This document shows, piece after piece, positions 11,801 through 19,614 of a stretch of DNA of 64,000 nt. The stretch covers positions 1 to 64,000 of the forward strand of contig JAJDVT010000104.1 in the NCBI GenBank assembly GCA_022826005.1, read 5' to 3'. The translations under genes were made by a program, and so were the position numbers. This DNA comes from Gemmatimonadota bacterium. GTDB lineage: Bacteria > Gemmatimonadota > Gemmatimonadetes > Longimicrobiales > Gaopeijiaceae. The notes beneath the pieces were generated by a model. The model was not told the DNA's origin, made no database searches, and worked only from the letters and a program-made list of their open reading frames with translations. Every line of letters starts with the position of its first letter. The first letter of the stretch is position 1.

Positions 11801-12300
11801 AGGCCGGTGCCGACGTGCATGCGCGGGGAGCGTACGGCTTTATCCACGCCCCGGCCGGACAGGTGACGCCCCTGCACACCGCCGCCTACTGGAACCCCAA
11901 CCCGGAGATCGTCACGATGCTCATCGGTGTCGGAGCCGACCCCGATGGCGGGGAAGTGACCGCGCGCCCCCCCGCAGGGCCGGACACCTTCATTCGGCTG
12001 GGCGACGCCCGGGCGCAGTCTCCCATCTTCCTCGCGGCGTCGATCAATCCGAACCCCGCCGTGCTCGAGGCACTCGTGCGCGCCGGAGCGGATCTCGAGC
12101 GAACCGACCCGTCGGGACAGACGGTGCTGCACGACGCGGCGAATCACATACCGCGCGCCTTCCCGCTCCTCCTCCGCCTGGGCGCCGACCCGGAAGCGCG
12201 CGACGCGGAGGGCAGGACGCCCATGGATTACGCGAGGGAGAATCCGGCGCTGCAGCCGTGGGAGCGCGTCAGAATGTCAACTCCGCTTGGCAGAAGGTAA
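8857..12300 (+). CDS. Giant secreted ankyrin-repeat protein (array copy 4)
   Basis: 1147 aa from ATG 8857, 7 nt after the copy 3 stop. A Sec signal ends at ATPSTAQ (signal peptidase I type, no lipobox), followed by a short Pro-rich linker. About 30 ankyrin repeats are split into four blocks led by cysteine modules CDEWG, CDHWN, CDLTD and CEHWG, with 19, 19, 18 and 19 intervening residues. These eight are the only cysteines I find in the protein. Each block ends with a degenerate repeat of the type LLRLGADPLARD...DPTxC that leads into the next module. The class A tail TPMDYAREN...WERVRM looks like a C-terminal capping helix. Unlike copies 2, 3 and 6 it should be released as a soluble periplasmic or extracellular protein. 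No enzymatic domain is seen. Confidence 0.92.
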   Translation: MTTRRQPSAVAIASTLLAPLLFATPSTAQLFPDPPPPPCDEWGTGYFFRSATPERVRECLEAGADPVAPNPDGVTPLHLAALQNRNPEIVTILVEAGADPNARGPSGLTPLHMSWSQSGSTRAAAVARELLRLGADPLARDERGWVADPTHCDHWNTGSFSRIAVRADFARCLEEGADVFARDANFPYANDGGYTVLHHATANGDASIIALLVDAGADLEARNDRWGFTPLHTAIGNRNVAAVTALLDAGADIEADAGGIWGTPLSRAAMQISGISNNRNAATMTIIDALLAAGADVNAVGEDGRTPLLNVLQDGRIGLYSTNERLRGTEATADSVVDLAVKLLEAGADPDAPGGWGQTPLHEAAEYRTPALVQALLDAGADPNATDRYGSSALHVAARAGSPEIIALLVAAGAEVNGRTDVGTSPIHVAVSSVPYYLTGDSSQVRTGSWRLRAAALLEAGADPNLPDAEGDTPLHFAAQEVDTALVSLLATAGADLNARNDRGETPLLTARYHANAPVARKLLDLGADPSVLEGTGGIDGPLCDLTDYSFLLRSPAESLGDCLEAGFPVDRTDAAGRTPLWRLAGFTSWSFDDPEKVALFLAAGADPNARTNSGSGRTPLHLVAEGDRDYYGHRKWVGEPGRAAATALLDAGADVNARDTLGQTPLHEAVGQEDDSATFLVTLLIEAGADANARADDGQTPLHLAASRDLVPVMSALLEAGAEVDARTNDGLTPLHLALRRGQSAAATTLLEAGADPDARDAEGNLVDPTDCEHWGAEAFFVFATADIVENCLDAGADPNALPEWADSPDTRPFAIFEPRTPLHAAAAHALDPAVIAAMVRAGADVNARGDWDKTPLHEGAENGTPEVVRALLEAGADVNARPREFDPSSGVANTPLHFAGRNPDPEVAAALLEAGADVNARGQDRTTPLHYAASNRNPAVAELLLEAGAEVNAGGSEGITPLHNAAARNSNPDVLAVLLEAGADVHARGAYGFIHAPAGQVTPLHTAAYWNPNPEIVTMLIGVGADPDGGEVTARPPAGPDTFIRLGDARAQSPIFLAASINPNPAVLEALVRAGADLERTDPSGQTVLHDAANHIPRAFPLLLRLGADPEARDAEGRTPMDYARENPALQPWERVRMSTPLGRR

Positions 12301-12312
12301 AGAGAAGATGAC
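12268..12312 (+). repeat. Array junction element, copy 3
   Basis: A 45-bp element joining copies 4 and 5, identical in its core to the element at 5156-5200. It contains the copy 4 TAA and the copy 5 ATG. Confidence 0.9.
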
Positions 12313-15300
12313 CAATAGAGAGCCTCTGAAGCCGTTCGCCGTCGCAACCACGCTGCTGCCCCTTTTGCTCCTCCCCACCCCGGCGGCCGCCCAGGACCCC
12401 CCCGCCCCCACACCACCGCAGCTCACCTGCGCCGACTGGGGCAACTACCGCTTCTTCGAAATGGCCCCGCCCGACACGATTACGGCGTGCCTGGCGGCGG
12501 GGGCGGACCCGGGAATCCCCGTGGACAGCTATCGCGGGACGCCCCTCCACCACGCGGCGCGCGCCGCTCCGGACCCGATCCTCATCAACGTTCTGATCGC
12601 GGGCGGGGCGAACGTCAACGCCCGGGACCTGAGGGGCCGCACCCCCCTGCACGAGGCCGCACGCGCGAACCTCAATCCCGGTGTCATCGCGGCTCTCCTG
12701 GGTGGTGGCGCCGACGTGAATGCGCCCGACCAGCGCGGCACCACCCCTCTCCATGATGCCGCCCGCGTGAACCTCAATCCCCGCGCAACCCCGAACCCCG
12801 ACGTAATCCGGGCACTCCTGGAGGCGGGCGCCGACGTTGCCGCCCGTGACGATCGCGACAGGACGCCCCTGCACGCCACCTGGTTGAATCCCCCCGCCGA
12901 ATACGCCTGGCGCGATCCATGGATCAACACCGAGGCGGTCAGTCAACTACTCGCCGCAGGCGCCGATCCGCTCGCGCTCAATCAAAGGGGCGAGGCCGCG
13001 GGTCCGGGCGTCTGCCACAACTGGTACCTGGCCGTGTTCGCCCGGGTCGCCTCCCCAGCCGACTACGCCGGGTGCGCGGAAGCACGCACCGATCCGGACG
13101 CACGCGACGAGAACGGCTACACCGTCCTGCACCACGCGACAGTCATCGAGGATACTTCCGTTGTCGCTCTGCTACTTGATGCAGGAGCGGACCCGAGTGC
13201 GCGGAGCTACGACGACCACACGGCGCTACACTTCGCGTTGCGCCACCGCAACAGCGCCGTCGCGGCCATCCTTGTGCGGGCAGGCGCCGATGTGAACGCC
13301 GCCGAGAACGACGAGATCACCCCCCTTCACCTGGCGGTCTACGACTCGGCCGTGACGACCCTCCTCCTGGAAGCAGGCGCCGACGTCCACGCGGAAGCCG
13401 ACGGCACCGCGCTCCATCGCGCCGAGACGGCCGGCGTCGTCGACGCTCTGTTGGCCGCAGGCGCGGATATCAATGCCGTCGGGCAATTTGGGACCCCTCT
13501 CATGACCTCGATCCGGTCCAACATTTCATTCGGGCCGAACCGACGGGACTCTCTCTCCCAGGTCGCTGTTCGGCTCCTGGAACGGGGCGCGGACCTCAAT
13601 GCACGCAGCAGGATTGGCCTGACCGCGCTGCACGAAGCCGCATTCGCGGGACCGGAGTCGATCCGCGCACTTCTGGATGCGGGCGCGGATCCGTCGGTTG
13701 GAGACATGGACGGCGAGACGCTGCTCCATCGTGTGGCCGGATACTCCTCCGTGGGCCCGACCGTGATTCCGCTACTGCTGGACGCGGGGATGGACGTCAA
13801 CCTTCCCTCCAACAACGGGGAGACGCCGCTGCATCTGGCGGCGGGAGCGGTGAGGAACCTCGCCACAGTGACCATGCTCCTGGAGGCTGGCGCCGATCCC
13901 GGACGGCGCACGGACGCAGGCGATACCCCGCTCCATTCCGCAGTGGCGGGCCTGCGCCCGGACACCGGCACGGTTGCCGCGCTCGTGGCCGCCGGGGCGG
14001 ACATCGATGCGCGCAACGAGAGGGGCAGGACACCGGCGCAGATTGCGTGGACAGCTGGCCACTCCCAGGTGGTCGACCAGCTCATGGCGCTGGGCGCGTC
14101 CAGCGTCGCGCAGGACGAAGGAGGGGATGCGGCCGACCTGGGCTGCGACTGGAGTGACCTCAATTCACTTCGGAACCTTCCGGTCGAGAGTGCCCGGGGC
14201 TGCGTGGAAGCGGGCACGCCGCTGGATGCCCACGCCGACTATGGCGACACTCCGCTCATGGACCTGGCCGGGAGCAACAGGCACGGCGCACGAACCCTGG
14301 GAATCCTCGCAGTGTTTCTCGAGGCCGGCGTGGACGTCAACCAGCGAGACGACTCCGGACGAAGAACTCCACTTCACGATGTCGCCATCTCTCTTGGCGG
14401 CGTCGGTGCGGGCACGGCTGCCTTCGCCAGGGCGCTGCTGGACGCCGGCGCCGATGTCAACGCCAGCGACGACACGGGCTGGACGCCTCTCCACTCCGCG
14501 GTCAGCTCGCGCAGGGCGGGGCTTGGAGACAGTCTGGTTGCCGTGCTGGTGGATGCCGGGGCGGACGTCGACGCGCGCACGGAGACCGGCGTGACCCCCT
14601 TGCACCTGGCGCTGAACTACCCGGATGTCGTGACCGCGCTGATCGAGGCGGGGGCGGATCCGGCCGCGGTGGACGACTCGGGACACATCGCGGACCCGGT
14701 CAGCTGCCAAAACTTCGTTACTCACAGTTTCTTCGCGCTGGCAACGCCCGAACTGGTAACACGCTGCGCCGACGAGGGAGCCAGCCTGAATGCCGCGATG
14801 TTCCGTCAATCGCCGGTTTTTTTCGATCTGTTTGGCGACCGCCCACTCCACACCGCCGCCGAGTCGGCTTCGGATCCTGCCACCATCACGGCGCTTCTCG
14901 ACGCAGGCGCGGCGCTGCACGCGCGTGACGGACGTGACCACACTCCTCTTCACCACGCCGCACAGCACGGCACACCGGCAAACGTGCGCGCCCTGCTTGA
15001 AGCCGGCGCCCAGGTGGACATGCGCGCTAGCGGGTTCAACGTCGACTGGGGATGGGACTGGACCCCGCTCCACCTGGCGGCTCAAAACCCGGACGCGGAT
15101 GTCGGCCGGGTGCTCCTGGAGGCAGGTGCGGACGTCAGCGCGCGGGCCTACTACGGCCAGACGCCCCTGCACCTGGCGGCCGGCAACGAAAACGCCGAAG
15201 TCGCCGCCCTTCTGCTGGAAGCCGGCGGGGACGTGAACGCACGTGAGTGGATGGGGAGGACGCCCCTTCACGTGGCGGCCGCCGGAAACGAGAATCCCGC

Positions 15301-15865
15301 CGTGATCGAACTCCTGATCGAAGCCGGGGCGGACCTCCAGGCGGTGGGGAACCACGCCGAGGAGTACAGGCGAATCTACTCGCCGCTTGACGGCGCCACG
15401 CCGTTGCATGAAGCCGCGGCGTCCAACAGCAACCCTGCGGTGGTGACCGCGCTTGTCCGGGCCGGCGCGGAGATGGACACGGGGCGGCCACCGGACGTAG
15501 CCCCGGTGCCGATCGAACACGCCGGCACGATTCTGACAGAGATGGCGATTCGCAACATCGCGGACCCGGGGCAGTCCTCGCCCCTGCATCTTGCGGCGCT
15601 CCGCAACCCGAATCCCGCGATAATCGAGGCGCTGGTAGCCCTGGGGGCGGACATCGAGCTCCCGGGCAGAGATGGCAGTACGGCCCTCCACATGGCCGCG
15701 CGCAGCAATCCCTCCGCGTTCCTGGCGCTCCTGGCCCTCGGCGCCGACGACGCGGCCGTGAACGACGAGGGCCTCACACCGTGGGACTACGCAAAGGACA
15801 ACAAGGCACTGCACGGGCTGCCGGAGGTCCGGCGGCTGCGGAGGGAGGACCAGGAGGAAAGATGA
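12308..15865 (+). CDS. Giant secreted ankyrin-repeat protein (array copy 5)
   Basis: 1185 aa from ATG 12308. The signal peptide ends PTPAAAQ (signal peptidase I type) and is followed by a Pro-rich linker. Four cysteine modules lead the four ankyrin blocks: CADWG, CHNWY, CDWSD and CQNF, with 19, 19, 18 and 19 residues to the partner Cys; no other cysteines are seen. The Trp of the C-x-x-W motif is replaced by Phe in the fourth module. This copy has the class B tail (LHGLPEVRRLRREDQEER) although its neighbours 2-4 have class A, and a fossil of a class A tail survives just downstream at 15881-15940. Its stop overlaps the ATG of a mini-ORF (ATGA, 15862-15865). Function is unknown; the fold suggests protein binding outside the cytoplasm. 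Confidence 0.92.
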   Translation: MTNREPLKPFAVATTLLPLLLLPTPAAAQDPPAPTPPQLTCADWGNYRFFEMAPPDTITACLAAGADPGIPVDSYRGTPLHHAARAAPDPILINVLIAGGANVNARDLRGRTPLHEAARANLNPGVIAALLGGGADVNAPDQRGTTPLHDAARVNLNPRATPNPDVIRALLEAGADVAARDDRDRTPLHATWLNPPAEYAWRDPWINTEAVSQLLAAGADPLALNQRGEAAGPGVCHNWYLAVFARVASPADYAGCAEARTDPDARDENGYTVLHHATVIEDTSVVALLLDAGADPSARSYDDHTALHFALRHRNSAVAAILVRAGADVNAAENDEITPLHLAVYDSAVTTLLLEAGADVHAEADGTALHRAETAGVVDALLAAGADINAVGQFGTPLMTSIRSNISFGPNRRDSLSQVAVRLLERGADLNARSRIGLTALHEAAFAGPESIRALLDAGADPSVGDMDGETLLHRVAGYSSVGPTVIPLLLDAGMDVNLPSNNGETPLHLAAGAVRNLATVTMLLEAGADPGRRTDAGDTPLHSAVAGLRPDTGTVAALVAAGADIDARNERGRTPAQIAWTAGHSQVVDQLMALGASSVAQDEGGDAADLGCDWSDLNSLRNLPVESARGCVEAGTPLDAHADYGDTPLMDLAGSNRHGARTLGILAVFLEAGVDVNQRDDSGRRTPLHDVAISLGGVGAGTAAFARALLDAGADVNASDDTGWTPLHSAVSSRRAGLGDSLVAVLVDAGADVDARTETGVTPLHLALNYPDVVTALIEAGADPAAVDDSGHIADPVSCQNFVTHSFFALATPELVTRCADEGASLNAAMFRQSPVFFDLFGDRPLHTAAESASDPATITALLDAGAALHARDGRDHTPLHHAAQHGTPANVRALLEAGAQVDMRASGFNVDWGWDWTPLHLAAQNPDADVGRVLLEAGADVSARAYYGQTPLHLAAGNENAEVAALLLEAGGDVNAREWMGRTPLHVAAAGNENPAVIELLIEAGADLQAVGNHAEEYRRIYSPLDGATPLHEAAASNSNPAVVTALVRAGAEMDTGRPPDVAPVPIEHAGTILTEMAIRNIADPGQSSPLHLAALRNPNPAIIEALVALGADIELPGRDGSTALHMAARSNPSAFLALLALGADDAAVNDEGLTPWDYAKDNKALHGLPEVRRLRREDQEER

Positions 15866-15951
15866 AGCCGTTCGCCCGCCCATCCGGCGCTCCAGCCGTG
15901 GGACCTAGTCAGAATGTCAACTCCGCTTGGCAGAAGGTAAAGAGAAGATGA
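15862..15951 (+). other. Bridging mini-ORF between array copies 5 and 6, with fossil class A tail
   Basis: A 29-codon ORF starts with an ATG overlapping the copy 5 stop (ATGA 15862-15865) and ends with a TGA overlapping the copy 6 start (ATGA 15948-15951). Its peptide begins MKPFA and ends NVNSAWQKVKRR. In a different frame the same DNA (15881-15940) still reads HPALQPWDLVRMSTPLGRR and stop, the class A tail. The first bases match the copy 5 signal-peptide start (TGAAGCCGTTCGCC). I read it as a copy collapsed by internal deletion. It could now carry ribosomes across the gap; translation itself is unproven. Confidence 0.45.
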
Positions 15952-15952
15952 C
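15908..15952 (+). repeat. Array junction element, copy 4
   Basis: The 45-bp element is kept without change in its core although the copy 5 gene ended 43 bp upstream, so here it is not coding for the end of an ankyrin protein. Conservation therefore cannot be explained by the RMSTPLGRR peptide alone. Confidence 0.9.
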
Positions 15953-18900
15953 ACATGGCAGTTCGATGACTTCATCCGCCAGCGCTATCACGCCGCTGGT
16001 CGTCCTACTTGCCGCAGCCTGCGTCGGCGGCCCAGCGGCCGGTCCAGCAGCCACGTCCCCCTCCCCAACGAGCGCTCCCGACCCTGCCACGACCACCACC
16101 CCGCCAGATCCACCCCCTCCCCCGGCGTCTTCCACCGCTTCTGCGAGCACCCCACCCACCTGCGACGGCTGGAACGGCCGGGACTTCTTTGCAACTGCTT
16201 CGGCGGACCTCGTCCAGCAGTGTCTCCAGGCGGGGGCGCCCGCCCACGACCGCTCACAGCAGACTCCGGCCATATTCAGGGCGGCGGCCGCGGCTACCGA
16301 TGCCCGCGTCATCCAGCTTCTTGTGGACGCCGGCGCCGATCTCGATGCCGCGCTGGGCTACGGAATCAGGCGCACCGGGTACCGGCACGGCTACACACCC
16401 CTGCACACGGCTGCGGCGCTCAACCCGACCCCTGGCATCATCGACGCGCTCGTGTCGGCCGGGGCCGACCTTGACGCGCGGGACCGGGAGGGCTCGACCC
16501 CCCTTCACACGGCCTGGACGAACCCCAACCCCACCGTCGTCCGCGCCCTGCTCCGGTCCGGCGCCGACCCGCTCGCGCGCGACGAGCGCGGCCGGTCCGC
16601 GGACCCCACCGGCTGCATGAACTGGACCACCGCGACGTTCGCCCGGCTGGCCCTCCCCGACGACTTCCGTCGTTGCCTGGCACTAGGTGAAGACATCCAG
16701 GCCTACGACAGCGACGGCGACACCCCGCTCCACCTGGCCGCGGAGGTCGGGAACGCGGCCGCACTGAGGATCCTGCTGGAGGCCGGGGCGGATCTGACCG
16801 CCCGCAACAACGCGGGCGCCACGCCCCTGCATGTGGCCGCCACCAACGACGGCGCGGAGATCCTGACCATGTTGCTGGAGGCCGGGGCAGACATCAACGC
16901 CGGCGCAGGCAGCTTCGGCACCCCCCTGCTGTCCGCCATCGTAAACCGGAGAGGGTTCCGCAGGGAGCCGATGAGCGAGGCCGCGGTCAACGCCCTCCTG
17001 GAGGCAGGCGCCGACGTCAACGCCGCCGATTCCGCCGGCAATACTCCGCTGCCGGCAAGCATGGACCCCGACCGCCGTGAGGGCTCTCTTGTAGACCTTC
17101 CGTTGCGACTCCTCTCGCTCGGAGCGGATCCCAACCGGCGGGACGGCCAGGGCCGGACCCCGCTGCACGCGGCCGCCGCCGCCGAGGGACCGGAGGTGAT
17201 CCAGGCCTTGCTCGCAGCCGGCGCCGACCCGCAGGCGCGAACCGACGACGGTGCGTCCCCGCTTCATGCCGCAGCCGCGTCGGGAAAGCCCGAGGTCATC
17301 ACGCTGCTGGCCGGAATCGGCCTGGATCCGGACGTGCGGAGCGGGGACGCCATCGTGCCGCTGCACCTTGCAGTCGAGAGGAACAACACCAACCGGAGTC
17401 AATCGGTATGGGTGGGGATCGAAGGGGAGCGGCCTCCCTGGGTCCTGCGTACGCTCGCGCTGCTGGAGGCGGGCGCCGACCCCAACGCCCCAAACGCCGA
17501 AGGCGACACTCCCCTGCACCTGTCCGTGTGGCACGACGACTCTACCCTGGTTGCCGCTTTCGTTCAGGCCGGGGCGGATGTGCACGCCCGGAACGACCAG
17601 GGCGAGACCCCGCTTCACAAGGCCCGCGCGTGGGACAGCCGTCCCGCCGTGCGAGCCCTCCTGCGCCTCGGGGCCGACCCGGATGCCCGCGACAATGCCG
17701 GACTGGACGCCGATCCCATCTGCTGGGGCGCAGGGCCCGTCTACCGGTGGCAGTTTCTCGCCAGGTCGCCGGCCGAGAGCGTGCGCGGGTGTCTGGAGAC
17801 GGGGATTCCGGTCGATTCGCGCGATGCGGAGGGCGCGACGTTTCTCGCTCGGATGGTATCCGCGGCCGGCTGCTGCGCCGACTTCGAGAATGTCCTGGAC
17901 GCATTCGTCGAGGCTGGCGCGGACGTCAATGCGCGCGACAATGCGGGCAGGACCCCTCTTCATCGCGCCCTCGCGGCACCGGGCGACCGGTCGGCGCGGG
18001 CCAGCGTGATATCGGCACTGCTCGACGCGGGAGCCGACCCCAACGCGCGCGACACGCTGGATTCGACGCCGTTGCACACCGCTGCCGCGGAGTGGTCGGA
18101 AGCGAGCGCCCTGGTGTCCCTGCTGGCGGCGGCCGACGCTGACCTCAACGCCCGCAACAGTATTGGAGAGACGCCGCTCCACATCGCTCTGCGCGGTAAC
18201 CTGCTTGGTGACGACCCTGCCTTGGTGCGCACCCTACTGCGGCTCGGTGCCGATCCGATGGCCCGGGACAGTGCGGGGAATACGGCCGATCCGGTCGCCT
18301 GCGAACGCTGGGGCAACCAGAGCTTCTTCGCCCTCGCAGACGCCGCCATCGTGGCCGGCTGCATTGACGGTGGAGCAAGTGTCCAGGTCAGTCCCGACAG
18401 ATTCGGCCTTGTCCTGCCTCCGCTCCAAGCAGCCGGCGCGGCGAGCGACGCCGCGGTCATCTCCGTTCTCCTGGCCGCCCGCGCCGACGTGCGCCAGCGC
18501 GACGAGTTCTATGGATACACACCCCTCCACTTGGCCGCCGAAAGAGGTACGGCGGCGGTTGTACGGGCTCTGTTGCAAGCCGGCGCGAAGGCCGACGCGT
18601 GGGCGACGGGCTTCGCTACCGACTGGGGTTGGAGCTGGACTCCGTTGCACCTGGCCGCCAGATCGAATCCGGACCCCGATGTCGTGACGGCCCTGGTGGA
18701 GGCGGGCGCGGACCTCCATGCACCCGGCGGCGAAAGCCACCGCCGCGGCAATACCCCCCTCCACTACGCGGGCGAGAACCCGAATCCCGCCGTCGCCGCA
18801 GCCCTGCTCGAAGTCGGCGCCGACGTCAACGCCATTTCGCAGGGTGGCCGGACCCCCCTTCACGAGGCCGCCGCCAACGCTTCCAATCCCACTGTGATCG

Positions 18901-19415
18901 AGCTCCTGGTGGAGGCCGGCGCCGACGTGAACGCCCGCGATGCCGCCGGCTACACGCCCCTCCACTCGGCCGCCTGGCACAACCCTCGCCCGGAGATCGC
19001 GACCGCCCTGCTCGCCGCCGGAGCCGACGTGAACGCTCGGCACCCCGACGGTTACGTCCCCTCCGGTCTCCCGGCAGACGATCGCTCGCCGCTGTTCATG
19101 GCGGTATACCGCGGCGGAGTGCTCGTCGGCGGCCAACCCATGCCCACCGGGCGCAGTGTCTCGGTCGTCGAGGTGCTGCTGCGCGCCGGGGCGGACCTCG
19201 AACAGACAGACGGATCAGGCCTCACCCCGCTGCACGCAGCCGCACGCTGGACCCCCGCCGCCTACCCCCTGCTTCTCCGCCTGGGCGCCGACCCGAGCGC
19301 TCGCGACGCCGACGGCAAGACCCCGCTGGACTATGCAGTGGAAAACCGGTCGCTGGAAGGGCTGCCCGAGGTGCTGCGGCTGCGCGAGGCCATGCGGAGG
19401 GACGTGGGACGATGA
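15948..19415 (+). CDS. Giant ankyrin-repeat lipoprotein (array copy 6)
   Basis: 1155 aa from ATG 15948, inside the junction element. The signal ends in a probable lipobox (LLAAAC), followed by a roughly 50-residue low-complexity linker of Pro, Thr, Ser and Ala typical of surface lipoproteins. Four ankyrin blocks begin with modules CDGWN, CMNWT, ICWGAG and CERWG. The first, second and fourth have 19 residues between cysteines; the third has 22 and is followed by an extra CC pair (GCCADF), a feature shared only with copy 1. The class B tail (LEGLPEVLRLREAM) also matches copy 1. So copies 1 and 6 form one lineage flanking the class A copies. Its TGA overlaps the ATG of a second bridging mini-ORF (19412-19415). 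Confidence 0.92.
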   Translation: MTHGSSMTSSASAITPLVVLLAAACVGGPAAGPAATSPSPTSAPDPATTTTPPDPPPPPASSTASASTPPTCDGWNGRDFFATASADLVQQCLQAGAPAHDRSQQTPAIFRAAAAATDARVIQLLVDAGADLDAALGYGIRRTGYRHGYTPLHTAAALNPTPGIIDALVSAGADLDARDREGSTPLHTAWTNPNPTVVRALLRSGADPLARDERGRSADPTGCMNWTTATFARLALPDDFRRCLALGEDIQAYDSDGDTPLHLAAEVGNAAALRILLEAGADLTARNNAGATPLHVAATNDGAEILTMLLEAGADINAGAGSFGTPLLSAIVNRRGFRREPMSEAAVNALLEAGADVNAADSAGNTPLPASMDPDRREGSLVDLPLRLLSLGADPNRRDGQGRTPLHAAAAAEGPEVIQALLAAGADPQARTDDGASPLHAAAASGKPEVITLLAGIGLDPDVRSGDAIVPLHLAVERNNTNRSQSVWVGIEGERPPWVLRTLALLEAGADPNAPNAEGDTPLHLSVWHDDSTLVAAFVQAGADVHARNDQGETPLHKARAWDSRPAVRALLRLGADPDARDNAGLDADPICWGAGPVYRWQFLARSPAESVRGCLETGIPVDSRDAEGATFLARMVSAAGCCADFENVLDAFVEAGADVNARDNAGRTPLHRALAAPGDRSARASVISALLDAGADPNARDTLDSTPLHTAAAEWSEASALVSLLAAADADLNARNSIGETPLHIALRGNLLGDDPALVRTLLRLGADPMARDSAGNTADPVACERWGNQSFFALADAAIVAGCIDGGASVQVSPDRFGLVLPPLQAAGAASDAAVISVLLAARADVRQRDEFYGYTPLHLAAERGTAAVVRALLQAGAKADAWATGFATDWGWSWTPLHLAARSNPDPDVVTALVEAGADLHAPGGESHRRGNTPLHYAGENPNPAVAAALLEVGADVNAISQGGRTPLHEAAANASNPTVIELLVEAGADVNARDAAGYTPLHSAAWHNPRPEIATALLAAGADVNARHPDGYVPSGLPADDRSPLFMAVYRGGVLVGGQPMPTGRSVSVVEVLLRAGADLEQTDGSGLTPLHAAARWTPAAYPLLLRLGADPSARDADGKTPLDYAVENRSLEGLPEVLRLREAMRRDVGR

Positions 19416-19456
19416 CAAATGTCAACTCCGCTTGGCAGAAGGTAACGAGAAGATGA
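19412..19456 (+). other. Bridging mini-ORF after array copy 6
   Basis: A 14-codon ORF (MTNVNSAWQKVTRR) starts at an ATG overlapping the copy 6 stop and stops with a TGA overlapping the next ATG at 19453. Frame, peptide end and double ATGA overlap are the same as in the mini-ORF at 15862-15951, even though the gene that follows is now dead. Confidence 0.45.
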
Positions 19457-19457
19457 C
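19418..19457 (+). repeat. Array junction element, copy 5 (terminal)
   Basis: A 40-bp version of the element (AATGTCAACTCCGCTTGG core, then AAGGTAACGAGAAGATGAC) follows copy 6 and leads into a truncated seventh start. It marks the right end of the array. Confidence 0.88.
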
Positions 19458-19539
19458 ACACGGCAGTCCGCGGACGCCATTCGCCACCGCCGTCAAGGAG
19501 CCCTGGGGAGTCTGCGCCGCAGAAGGGACCCCATTGTAG
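19453..19539 (+). pseudogene. Truncated start of a seventh array copy
   Basis: The ATG in the last junction element opens a 28-codon frame beginning MTHGSPRTPFATAV. The first residues (MTHGS) match the copy 6 start, but the signal peptide is lost after AV and the frame ends at TAG 19537-19539. It is the stub of a further paralogue whose body has been deleted. Confidence 0.7.
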
Positions 19540-19606
19540 CCGGGGGACCATGTAGCCGAGGGGGGGACCATTAGCCCGGGGACCGTTAGCCCTCTCCGGG
19601 GACCGT
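19537..19606 (+). repeat. Four degenerate tandem direct repeats (TAGCC...GGGGACCRT)
   Basis: Units begin at 19537, 19553, 19572 and 19587, 15-20 bp each, all starting TAGCC and ending GGGGACC[AG]T apart from one extra base. The first unit supplies the stop of the truncated copy. No gene covers them; their role is unknown. Confidence 0.7.
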
Positions 19607-19614
19607 CACGGCTA

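Noticed and set aside
1-19540. Eukaryotic or viral origin of the ankyrin genes
   Set aside because: Bacterial signal peptides, lipoboxes, ribosome sites and operon coupling argue against a recent eukaryotic source.
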